A stretch of DNA of 64,000 bases, from the NCBI GenBank assembly GCA_001661515.1, contig LUVW01000014.1:124001-188000 (forward strand). Reading direction: 5' to 3'. The stretch is from Capniomyces stellatus. Taxonomy: Eukaryota > Kickxellomycota > Harpellomycetes > Harpellales > Legeriomycetaceae. Positions 44,674-55,921 of this stretch are shown in pieces. Numbering within the stretch: position 1 is the first letter of the stretch; each line of letters starts with the position of its first letter. The notes below the pieces were generated by a model. The model saw only the letters and a list, made by a program, of their open reading frames with translations. It had not been told where the DNA came from and did not search any database. A program made the translations under genes and the position numbers.

Positions 44674-47600
44674 TTTTCTTGACTTTTAAAATGTGGCCTT
44701 CTTTCTTTTCTTTACTACTGAACCGTTGATTTGGCAACGAATAATTAATCCTTTTTTATAGTACTTGACTGCTTTAAACGCAAAAAATAAACTATAAAAA
44801 AAACCTTGTGATTATGAGTTGGCAAGCTTGTTGAGACAAAAGCGTGTCAGTGTTGTTTTTTTTTTATAAAATTTTGTATTATATATGTTTTTTTTGAAGT
44901 TTTATAACGACGAACAGGTTACGTCGCTGATTTTTTATTTTTTTTTATTTTTTAAAGAAAATGTTATCTTTTTTTATGATCACCTAAAATATTTATATTC
45001 AACACTCTAAGAGAGATTCATTTTGTCAAACTTTTTCCTTCGTCTTTTCTACCATAAAATTTTTTCCTTTTGCTCTTTACTCTTACTTTTTTTTTATTCT
45101 TTTTTATTTTTTTCTGTTCTTTCTTTTTTGTCCTCTTTTTTGTTCTAATTTTTTTTTTTCTTTTGTTCCAACTCTTTTTTTTTGTTCATTCTTTTTTGTT
45201 CATTCTTTTTTATCCTCACTTTTTTTTTACTTTTTTTTTTAATCTTTTTTTTTAAAACTTTCTCTTTTTAATTTTGGTTCAGTCCTTTTTACATTATTGT
45301 TTCTATTATTTTATAAGTTTAGATTGGCTCCCATTTTTTTAGTATTTTATTTTTTTGCCATTTTAATCTTAATTTCCATTTATCACTATTGAATCAGCTC
45401 CAATTTTTTGTTTTGAAAAAAAATTGACATTTACTTTGTCTTATTTTTCTAAATTTCAATTACCCTTACAAACTTTATTGTTCTACTTGAAAACATCATT
45501 TGTTAAATTAATCTCATAAGGTAATTGCTTTAACATTTCGCTTATGATTTTTAGCACCTGAGAACCTTCTGAATCGTTTTTTTTTCCAACCCCTTTATCA
45601 TTGGACTTTTCACCATTTCAATGTTTTTATTTTGATTGTTTTAATTTGACAAGTGTGGACAACTTGTAATCTTTATGCACCTTTAATGCCCAGCAGGTCT
45701 TTTTTTCTGTGTGCTGTGTTTTTATTGGACATCACGCTTATTATACTTGAAAATTTGCCTATTGTATCTTCAAACCAACTTATGCTTTACGCAAATATTC
45801 CTCTACAATCGCCTGCTTTTTTATAATCGTTTTGATGTAATCTTGGTCATTAATCTGATGAATTTCAAGCATTTGAAATATCGTCTCAGCTTGCAATGTA
45901 CAAAAAGCTGAAAATAAAACGCCAAACTTGACTAGCATTCTATTAGCTAATGCCTTTTATACATCTTAGATTTATTTTCTAGCACTTCCTTACTTACCTC
46001 ACAAGCAATTCACTAATTCTTTTTTGACCCTACACCAATCCCAAATTAATTACAAACAAAAATAAAGCTGCCATCATTTTATCCCAGCATAGACTTAATT
46101 TGACCTCAATTTCAAACAAATTTAATCTTACTACTTACCCAATCGCTTTTGATTTGCTAGTAAAGTATAAGGGTCAGGCTTTTTGAACAGATCAATATAA
46201 TAGTTCCATACTTTATTTTGTTGACATAGCTTTGATGTAATACTTTATTTTTTACTTTGCTTATTTTAGTCTGCACCCCACCTCAATACTAGCCAATAAT
46301 ATTGACAAAAAGCTTTTTTTTGTTTTACTCTTTTTCCATCTCAACAGAATATAGTACAGTATAGTAAAACTTTAAAATCAGTTTTATAGCAGCACGATTT
46401 GAACTAAGCCTTAAATACTCTTCTGCTATTGGGTATTCTGATGCGCCATTCTAAAGTGACCCATTTTCCTTCTGCTAAATTTTGTAAGAATGTTTTTACT
46501 GACCCTCCCTCCTCCTGTTGGATTCATTCAGTTTTTTGTTGTCAAGTCTGTAGAATGTTCAACATTATTAGATCATTATTTTCAAATCGCAAGGCACAAT
46601 TAATAAAAACAACATTATTATTTAGTGATAATTTCCCGTTTAGAAATGACATTCCAGTTAATAGATTTGGCCTAAACATAAAGATGTGCAGCTATTATCA
46701 TTGCTATAAGGCAAATCACTGCATTATCTTTAAGCCTACTTGTTTATCAATTGGCGCATAGCTTATCATTCAAAAATCTACAATGTTGTTAAATCAGCTC
46801 CAACATTACACTAGACAAAATTAAAGTATTTCAAGATCTACCCGTTATAATAAAGATGGGCCTAATTTCAATAAAATAAAGATACGCCAAGTTGTCAAAG
46901 ATAGTAAAGTAAACATACGCCTAGCTCTAGAATAAGGCAAAAGTTAACCCATACTGTTGCAAGGATATAAGCCCAACTACTTGCAGCTATTTCAGCTACC
47001 TCAGCTATTTCCTATTTGCAAAGCTTTGTTGGGTTTTGGTTCTGGTTTTGATCTGACAGGTTCCAAACTGTAAACGCTTGTTTCTAATCAAGTTATGCTC
47101 GTATTGTCTTTTATTAAGTAAGAGGCTACCGATATTACTAATTGTCGAACTAGGCTTGCCAAAAATACTGAGAACCTTTGTTTTAAATATTTCTCAGTAC
47201 GCGTACCATTACTATGGAGCGTTGGCGATATGGATTTGGCCACTAAAACCACACCTCGGTCTCTTAGTGGAAAACGCCCAGATTGATTAAACACGACGTG
47301 TAGTTGTACCTAGAATGCTGCCAGTAACAACATTGGCGTTCTCATTATCAAATATAAAAAGAACAAGGGTACTGTTCATGAAATGTGTAGCTCTGACAGC
47401 AGAGTAGACATCAACCCAAGTTTAAATAACATACAGCCACAGCTAACTTTAAGGATGTTTACATTGGTACTAATCTGTGTTTTGAGAACGTTCATACTCC
47501 ATTTCAACAGAAAGAAAAAAAGTTCATACTCACGCTAGCCCTACCCCAGAATCGGAATCCCAATGGTTCTTGGGGATAGTTTCGTTAGCCAATGAATTTA

Positions 47601-47930
47601 ATTGCTATTAAATTCCAAACCGAGTTTCTTTTACCATTAGAAAAAACAACAAAGCAAAACAGACAGACAGAACATAACATAACAAAATAAACAAATTACT
47701 CGTACTTTGAACAATTATAATTGGCGTGAATAATACGATTGAGGTAATACGCTCTCTATCGTAACACTTAGCTGATTTCCACACTTATTTCCACTTTACA
47801 TGCGATTAAGATTGTTCACCATTTGTAACCAACATATAATTCACTCTCAATATCCCAACATCTACTATTCCTTAAACTTGATATCCGAATTTAATCAGTC
47901 TCAAAGTATCCAAGCAAGTAGTATAAAGCA
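44674..47930. other. Intergenic region of 3.3 kb without a supportable gene
   Basis: The left part (about 44840-45300) is nearly all T with interspersed C, giving meaningless Phe/Leu frames. The rest is AT-rich with short random frames near 45711, 46429 and 47078-47294. Those frames lack motifs and none begins an identifiable gene. The left end should hold the PAB1 promoter. Confidence 0.5.
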
Positions 47931-49136
47931 ATGTCGTTAAATCGAGCCTCTGGGGCGTATGCCGAAATAAAATCAATTAAACGCTCGACCTCAACCCTGG
48001 AAAAAAGTTTAAACAGAAAAAAAGGTGCTGAGGTAAAAACAATCAAACACAACAGCATCGACCAAAAAAAACCAATTCTTAAACATCTAACCCTCGAATT
48101 TACTTTTTTTTTTTTTTTACTGAGTTTCTCGAATTTAATTTTTGAATCACTCACCATCTTTACTTTCATCATACACACGTGTAGGTTAGTCTAAATGCAT
48201 TCGCCCTGCTTTTTTCAGAAATTGTCCAATACTCTCAAAACAGAGTTGTTGGCATCCAAGATTTGGAGCAAAAGTTCGTCTTTATAAATACACTTATTGC
48301 CCAATTTACATTCATTTCACTCCTTTAATGCGCTTAGCAATATACGTGATTTTCTTCTAATTCGGTACTTGCTGTGTTTGGTTTGACTTGGTCGAACGAG
48401 TATTAAAAGCGTAAATTGTTGGTATGTAATAGATTGGCTGAGATTGGGTACCGAGTTGGAATTCGGGTATTTGAACTCACAATGGCACGGGAACGAGTGA
48501 TGAAAAGAGAAATTCGTGTTATTAATGTATTGCTATACATTAACACGGTAGTGTGGAAGTTCTTGTTTGGAAAACCTGCGGACTCGCTAGAAAAAAGCAC
48601 TGAAAACAAGGATGAATGTAATTTTTTTTATAATATTCACACATATCTGATATATAGTAATAGGTACTTACTAGGACTTGATCTTAACCAATCTAAACAG
48701 TAACATACAATTGGACGTAGATATGATTACAGACAATGAACCTCTGGTTTCAAAGTTTATCTCTGTTCCTAAAGAAATGGCCTCGTTCAGTCCTGGATCA
48801 TTTGTTTCAGGTATTGTGGAAGCAGTAATGGATGCCTGTCAATGTGTAAGACCAATTCACTTATGTTTATGCTAAATCGGTTGTATGTACACTATAAAGA
48901 ACACTTGGTGGTGGCTGGTGTTGTAGTTGTTAAAAGTAAAGGTCTTATTGCAACAAGTAAAAGCGAGGATTTGGGTTGAATTCAACGTTTTGGCTTTAAA
49001 AAAATATGTCATATAGCCTGCTAGAGTAACTGCGCACACCGTTCCTGTTGATGGAAAGCCACAAAGGACTGTAATTTTATTAAAGCTAGACAAGTCAGTT
49101 CTGATCAGAGAAGCCAAGATGGGACCTACAAAATAG
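47931..49136 (+). CDS. TRS31: TRAPP complex subunit Trs31 / TRAPPC5, 5 exons
   Basis: Five exons join in phase: 47931-48032, 48185-48273, 48433-48617, 48721-48845 and 49017-49136, giving 206 residues (human TRAPPC5 has 188). Introns are 152, 159, 103 and 171 nt. One donor is weak (GTTCGT at 48274), but the phase and homology require it. The product reads KSLNRKKGAEVSLNAFALLF, EIVQYSQNRVVGIQDLEQKL, AEIGYRVGIRVFEL, WKFLFGKPAD, ISVPKEMASFSPGSFVSGIV and PARVTAHTVPVDGKP, matching the Bet3-fold family along its whole length. TRAPP is the Rab-activating tethering complex at the Golgi. No other coding region of comparable quality overlaps it. Confidence 0.95.
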
Positions 49137-49442
49137 CCGAAGCGATCTGAAGTTATGAAGCTTGGTTTGATTTGTAGATAGGTCAACATATTCTAGTATA
49201 TCATAATTCACATTTTAAAATGAGGAAGATTTTGTATAACTTTGTGTTCCAGAATGCCAAAACTAACATTAGTGAAATAACAGCCTATTTTCCTTTCTGT
49301 AATCAATTCTCTGATTATACTCTTTCACTATTGATTGTATATAGTTGCCATTTATGTTATACCATTTTGTTTAATCACTAAATGATATGCTAATTGTTTG
49401 ATATATGTCTTGTACTTGGGTTAAAACCCAAAGAGACTATAT

Positions 49443-49472
49443 GACAGCAATGTGCTATTGCACATTGCTGTC
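49443..49472. repeat. Perfect 13-bp inverted repeat with 4-base loop
   Basis: The arms gacagcaatgtgc and gcacattgctgtc are exact reverse complements around tatt. The structure is intergenic, 300 bp downstream of TRS31. A weaker 7-bp palindrome (ttgggtt/aacccaa) lies just upstream near 49418. Confidence 0.8.
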
Positions 49473-50120
49473 GTTTGTCAGTATTTCTTGATTGCAAATG
49501 CGCATATCACCCTAAACGTTTATTGTGACACTTGTGTCGACCACGTGCCGCCATTAACTTTGCGTACAACTTTTGATTTTAATGACTTTGCCTTGTTTAT
49601 GATGCCTTAGATTTATGTGTTGTCTTTTAGAGGGGGCTGAGTAAATATACATGTGTAAAGCTAAAATCAATAAGTTGTATGTTTCTTTTTTTAAAAAAAA
49701 ATGAATATGAAAAGTGCATGTCATTGGTATCAAGCACAAAGAACAACTGTCAAAGATATTTTCTTCAAATGACCAAATAAGGCATCCGAGTAGCTATATA
49801 CAAAGAAAGAAACACAATGTAGGAGCCCAATCTGATGTCATCCAAAGTTTAAATACGGCTCGTAAGCTTTGGATAAGCAGTGTGTATGTTGCTATACAAT
49901 GTTTTAGTGTGGAATGGATCCGCCCTCACCCGCAAATGATTATATTGCAAGATTGGCCGCGATTTTTTACTTGTGACAACTTTACGAAATATCAGATTTA
50001 AAGTGTTTACACTATGATAAAGCAGCGTTAATTCTGGACAGTTGGACGATGGTGACTCAGCTCTGTATGCTGCGTGTTATCAGGTATTATATACTTTAAG
50101 TAATTTATTAAAAAAACCCC

Positions 50121-50150
50121 CCAAGTTCGCTTGGATGATTTTTTTTTTCA
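50121..50150 (+). other. Short TTCG-loop hairpin followed by a T run
   Basis: The sequence ccaag-ttcg-cttgg forms a 5-bp stem capped by a stable tetraloop, and a run of nine T follows six bases later. This resembles the 3' end of a polymerase III transcript, but no upstream A and B boxes are evident. Confidence 0.3.
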
Positions 50151-51148
50151 CTTTTGATGATTTTTAGATCTTTTGAACTGTCAGAGTTTAAACCCAAGGA
50201 TTTAGTTGCGTTGTAGATTTTTTTTACGTTTTGGCTTTAAGCTGGGTTTGTTTTAAAACCCGCTACCAAAGAAGAAAAAAAAATACACTTTGATAAAATT
50301 ATAAATTAAAATCACAGTGACCACACAACAGTTTAAAATTGAAAAGTAAATAAAAGTTGAACACAGAAAAAAAAAAGGCTTGATTTTAATAAAAAAAATA
50401 GACTACGACTAGTTTATGCCAAACCATTCAAATTTTGTTTACGAGTAAACAAAGTAAAAAAATTAGTCGAATTAGAAAAGTCACATTTACACTGTAGATG
50501 TGTCTCTGGATAAAAGTGATATGCGGATGAGTATTTACGCTTTTTAATTGAACAAGTCTACACAAATACCAAGATAATACGCACATGAAGAAAATGAATG
50601 TAGCTAAAGGGGGGGGGGGGGAAGTGGTATATTTCCAGTATATAGCCAATGAACTCAATCCTGGGACTTTTCTCCTAGATGAATAAAAAGAGAAAGCTGG
50701 TTTTACTAGTCTGTCGCCATCCTATTTTTTTTATTGGCGCTAAAAATGAAAACAGAAGCAAAAAAGCACAATAGAAAGTTGTCATTAATTAATATTTTGT
50801 GAGCTTGATTTTTTCAGGAGTTTGAATATTTTATTTTGCGAATGATTTGGTTTTTTTTTTTTTTTTTTTCAAAACAAAGAACAAAAGTAAGAGATGAAAA
50901 ATTCAATAAAGAACAAAAACAGCAAACTAGTAAAGCAATAAAACCGTAAAATAGTAAAGCAATAAAATAGCAAAAAAGCAAAAAAGCAAAAGTCACACAG
51001 TAAAACTTGATTAGGATCAAATTAATTACTGTAAAAAAAGACAAGAATAGCAATAAATACAAGTATTTAAAGAAATACTCTTGAAAAATAAGGCGTGAAT
51101 AGAAGAAAGAGAAGAAATAAAAGTATAAATAAGCACGAGTAGTTAAAA

Positions 51149-53138
51149 ATGAGTTCGCAAAACCTGAAACCGATTCCAATTAAAATCACAAAGTACAAAA
51201 GCACCGAGGGACTTGGTGTGCATTCTTCCGACATGGATCTACCAAAGTCAGCTACTGAGCTCCACTACCCAAAGTCACCACATTTTTTTGACTTTCCTTT
51301 CGAATCAAAAAGAAAAAGTAAGTGTTCTGAACGAAATACAAAGCCACATTTCTTAATTAAAGTAAACAGAACTGGGAATTTTCTGCATTGGAGATTACGT
51401 AATTGGACTTACGATTCAACATCAACTAGAAAAGATAAAGCAAGACCAAGCAAAGCTTCGATTACAAACACAGGGTGCAAATACGATATATAGACAAATA
51501 CTAATACATAAAGATGTTTTATTGTAGGTATTATCGGAGTATGTGCAATGGATCAAAAGGCACGTTCAAGGGCTATGCAGAATATATTGGATCGCCTTGT
51601 TGCGTATGGTAGATACAAAGTTATTATGTTTGGAGACAAGACTATACTTAACGAAGGTAAGAGGAATGGCTAGTGCGTCAACGTAGAGTTGTATATTCCC
51701 GATTAATCTAATATGTGTCACGGCTATTGTTGCAAATGAGAAATAAAATAAGAAAGATAGAGAATAAAGGAAATAAGCATAAGTATATGCTGATACTGAT
51801 ACTGATGCTGATGTTTGTAGAGTCTAAAAAGTGGCCAAAATGCGATATTTTACTGTCATTCTATTCGACAGGATTGCCTCTTGTCAAAGTCCACGAGTAT
51901 GTAATGGCTAGAAAGCCCTTTTTGGTCAATTCGATAAGACTTCAACATTTACTGTTTGACAGGAGAATAGTACTGGAGCTATTGGATGTTGTAGAAATAA
52001 ATACGCCAAGAAGGCTTATTGTTCAAAGAGATGGGGGCCCGAATTTGTACAAGCCAGCACAGGATCTAATTTATAGTCGATACGGAGTGAGGCTTGGTGA
52101 TAAGCTGAAAGGGAAGTATAGTGATGTTGAGATTGTTGATGCGGACACTATTAGGGTAGATGGCAAAGAGATGAAGAAGCCGTTTGTGGAGAAGCCTGTT
52201 GACGCAGAGGACCACAACATATATATATATTATCCAAAATCAGAAGGTGGTGGTGTTAGAAAGCTATTCCGTAAAGTGGGAAATAAGTCCAGCAAGTATT
52301 ATCCCGAGATTAACGAAATCAGGCAGGAGGGATCGTATATTTACGAAGAGTTTATTGACACTAATAACTCGGTAGATGTTAAGGTTTACACGCTGGGAGT
52401 AGATTATTTCTATGCAGAAACACGCAAATCGCCTGTGGTTGATGGTGTAGTCAGGCGTGATTCTGACGGGAAGGAAGTTAGATATGTAACAGAGCTTAGC
52501 AGTCTAGAAGCCGAGTTTGCCAGGAAGATTTATGAGGCGTTTGGACAGCGGGTGTGTGGGTTTGATCTGCTAAGAGATAAGGACACACCAATGGTGATGG
52601 ACGTAAATGGATGGTCGTTTGTAAAAGGGAGCGATGAATACTATGATAAGGCGGCTTTTGTGCTGGACAAGTGGTTTATAGAGGCGATGAAGAACTCGTG
52701 GATGTCAAGATTTGTAGGGAGGTCAGTTGTGGATTTGGCAGAACCGGACTACGAGAGCCAATGGACGCTAAAAGGCTTTTTCAGCATGTGTAGACACGCT
52801 GACAGGACACCAAAACAGAAGGCCAAATATAACATTAGAAGCCCAAAGATAGTCAACTACTTGATGGGGGCCAAAAAGGAATTGGTTTTAAGGAGTAGAG
52901 ATGAACTAAACAATATTTTGCGACTGGTTAAAGAGTCTATATCCGAACTACCAAACGAAGAGGGGCGTAGCAGTCTTTCGGCGATTCAGGATATTTTGGA
53001 ACGTAAAATAAGGCTTGTTGGTACCAAGATACAGCTTAAGCCAAACTTTTCAAAGAAATCAGGAGAGTTTCTAGACGTCCAATTGGTAATCAAGTGGGGC
53101 GGAGAGGTAATTTTTCAGCTCAATAGAGGCTATTTATT

Positions 53139-53177
<39 letters not shown>

Positions 53178-54966
53178 CATTTTACTCTCACTAGGGGAAA
53201 AAAAAAAAAAAAAAAAAAAAAAAAGAATTTATTGTTGACAAGTAAAATGTTATGAAAACTATTATAACTTGGCTATTGAATAGTGTACTCATGCCGGGCT
53301 GTTGCAAGCACAAGACTTGGCAGAAAACATTAAAAAGGATTTGAAGCTATTAAATGAGGATCTGCTTGGAGACATCCACATGTACAAAAGCTCGGAAAGA
53401 AGAGTGAGCGCAACAGTGAATATGTTTTGCAAGGTGGTTTGTCCAAAGTTTGTTGATGATGAAGAAGAAGGGAAAGACGGTGAAAAGGAAGACATGCAGG
53501 ACAGCAAGACAAAAGTTTATGACTATGGAGAAGGAAATGGACCAAAACTTACGGCTCAAGGGGAAAAGTTTATTAAGACGAGTCCAGAAATGTTGGATGA
53601 TAGTTCAGAAGCCAAGCCGGAGATAGAAATAGCCAAAACACACTTGAGAAACTTTTTCAACTACAGGGGGCCAATTTCGACAAACCCATATGCTACACCA
53701 GACATGAAGCTTCCTGAAGCGATGGGCGACAACCCACGCGAGTTTATAAAGTCGATTGGGCTTTTGTTGAACAAGCTGGTTTGCTCAATGAACAGAAACT
53801 TCAAGATTTTAGGGGCAGAGAAGATCAACTTGTTACAGCCAGAATGGTGTTGCTATGAAACACCTGATTTGTTTCGTGAAAGATGGGAGAAGATGTTAAG
53901 CGACTTCAGATACGAGACTTTTGATGATGTGTTGTTTGAACCCTCCAAAATCGGCGAATTGTATGACTCGTTGAAGTACGATGCTCTGCATAGCCGGAGC
54001 TTTTTGGAAAAAATATTTTTGAATGACGTATCTGAAGCTGCTCTAACATGTCTAATCGACAGATCAGAAAATGATGCCTCTAAACCCGATACACAGCCTG
54101 TACAAGGAATTGGTGCTTTGCTGGATTTAGATCAAAATTACATATCCCAGAAAATAAACAGCACCAATTCTTGTGAAGTTGGTGTGCACACTGTGTCTGA
54201 GGTGGTTGATTCTAGATACTCTGCTCGTGCGAATAGTAATGGCGGTGATGGATCCAGTGCTATGTTTGACAAAGTGGATATAAACGATAAACTCTGCAAT
54301 TTTAAACTGAATGAAAGTGTGATCACTGAATTTGGCAACAATGAAGTAGATAGCCAAACAATCTCAAACGCCACTGATGCAGATAAGCCCGAGTACCTAA
54401 CTCTAAACCGCACCACATCCACAAACTCAAGCACACTTTTGCCCTCCCTATCGCCAATGGCACCAATGCCACACTCGTTTTCTGAATCCAACTTTGCAAC
54501 CATGTACAGCAGTCAAGTGACAAACGCCCCTCGGCATAGAAACAGCAGCAACAGAAACCTTTATGGCAATGATGGTATAGATTCTCATTTCTTTGGGGAT
54601 CCATTACAGTACCAACACGAACTGCGTGAGCTGTACTATAAATCCAAGCTTTTGTTTGATTTTGTCACTCCTCGCGAATACGGTATCTCGTCTCAGCAAA
54701 AAAGACTCATTGGCCTACAAGGCTCCCGCCTGATGCTTGAAAGACTTGTCGAGGATTTAAGCCAAGTGTCAAACGAACATTCTTCAAGATCGAGGTTTTA
54801 CTTTACTAAAGAGTCCCATCTCTACACATTACTAAATCTAGTCTACGAGTCCAAACTACCAACCATCATTCCGATTGATAAAATTGGTGAACTTGATTGT
54901 AAGCTATCACACTTATACTAACATATAATTCCTATATATAATTTCTCATTTCTCATTTCTCATTTC

Positions 54967-55005
<39 letters not shown>

Positions 55006-55520
55006 CAACTCTCTTGGCCTTGACCTTGCTTTGCCATTTCCTGCTAACCCACCAACTTGATATATTGTAGATTTGACTCATCTCACTTTCGAAGTGTACG
55101 AACGTAAACCTGACAATGAAAATGGTGTTGGCAGACAGTTTTCGCTACGACTTGGGTTTAGCTCTGGTGCTAATTGTGATAACCTGTTGGATATGGAAAT
55201 TGATTCGCGGCACGTACTTAAAGTCAACCCAAGAGTGTAAATATACCTCTATATCTATTTATCACTTTACTTTGGTTATTTGCCTAAACATCTACAATAG
55301 CCCGCCTCTGGTTTGGCTATTTTTATAGCTGTATGCTCTTTACTTTCTTGCCAAGGACTCTAGAAATAAGGAGATAAAAATAATCATCTTGTCCAATACT
55401 AATCGTTTATGCCCATCCTGCTATATAATTGTTTTTAGAAACTTTACTGATCACATTCCGCTGGATCACGCACTTGAACTATTTAAAAAACTATTGGCAG
55501 AGTCTGTGAATAATCAATAG
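51149..55520 (+). CDS. VIP1: Inositol hexakisphosphate / diphosphoinositol kinase Vip1 (Asp1, PPIP5K), 6 exons
   Basis: Six exons join in phase: 51149-51317, 51528-51656, 51821-53106, 53284-54898, 55071-55236 and 55439-55520, giving 1,148 residues. Introns are 210, 164, 177, 172 and 202 nt. The ATP-grasp kinase domain starts at SIIGVCAMDQKARSRAM (about 57) and includes CDILLSFYSTGLPLVKV, KPVDAEDHNIYIYYP and the metal-binding MDVNGWSFVKGSDEYYD. The histidine-acid-phosphatase domain begins with CRHADRTPKQK (about 423) and continues through WGGECTHAGLLQAQDL and YKSSERRVSATVNMF. The enzyme makes and hydrolyses 1-position inositol pyrophosphates in the cytosol. A Ser/Asn-rich insert (about 690-840) splits the phosphatase domain. 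The third intron carries an A27 run and the fourth a T31 run, plus a TGCTAAC branch motif. Confidence 0.95.
53107..53283 (+). other. VIP1 intron 3 with simple repeats
   Basis: The intron contains a TTTA/TTA repeat tract (about 53129-53175) followed by a run of 27 A. Donor GTAATT and acceptor AATAG frame it. The junction restores WGGE-CTHAGLL, conserved in all VIP1 proteins. Confidence 0.85.
54899..55070 (+). other. VIP1 intron 4 with a T31 run
   Basis: Starts GTAAGC, has a run of 31 T, then a TGCTAAC branch motif about 25 nt before the TTGTAG acceptor. The junction encodes GELDYLTHLTFEVYE. Confidence 0.85.
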
Positions 55521-55921
55521 TATTTACCAACACTCGATATTATGTCGATCAATAATTCGTTCTCAGCTTTATACGACAAATTTATCCCAACAGACAATTA
55601 TATACTTTTGTATATATCAACTAGCATTTATACTTGACATCGTTTTCACCACGATTGTTATTTATATATTTTTGTTCTATTTTATAAATTGTCAAATCTA
55701 TTTCAATACAGTTCACAACATCTAAAAAAAGCATCTACTATGTCTCTAAATCTGGCTATCTCATCACAAAATGGTCATCCTAAACACTAAATATCTCAAT
55801 ACACCGCTCCTGCTTTTAAGAATGTGAACAGCGTACTTATTCTATACCGGCGACCTTAAATGTGAAAAGAAAAAAAATGCCGAATATGAATGGGGGGGGG
55901 GGAGGGCATGTAATTGACCAA
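55521..55921. other. Convergent 3' spacer between VIP1 and CRD1
   Basis: AT-rich, without a gene. It contains both 3' untranslated regions and an 11-base G run on the + strand (55892-55902), 19 nt past the CRD1 stop codon. Confidence 0.6.

Larger units (their letters stand above)
49137..51148. other. Intergenic region with hairpins, no supportable gene
   Basis: About 2 kb. It contains a perfect 13-bp stem hairpin (49443-49472), a short TTCG-loop hairpin followed by a T run (50121-50150) and a run of 13 G (50609-50621). The frame at 49714-50001 has no recognisable domain. The final 300 bases are A-rich and lead into VIP1. Confidence 0.5.

Noticed and set aside
45070..45255. Poly-Phe/Leu frame in T-rich DNA
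   Set aside because: Pure homopolymer translation, with no protein-like composition.
47078..47294. Overlapping frames on both strands between PAB1 and TRS31
   Set aside because: No domain, no plausible neighbouring exons, and each is equally likely a shadow of the other. Transposon origin was considered but no catalytic motif is visible.
49714..50001. 95-codon frame upstream of VIP1
   Set aside because: No recognisable domain and no in-phase exon to join. The ATG is not in a good context.
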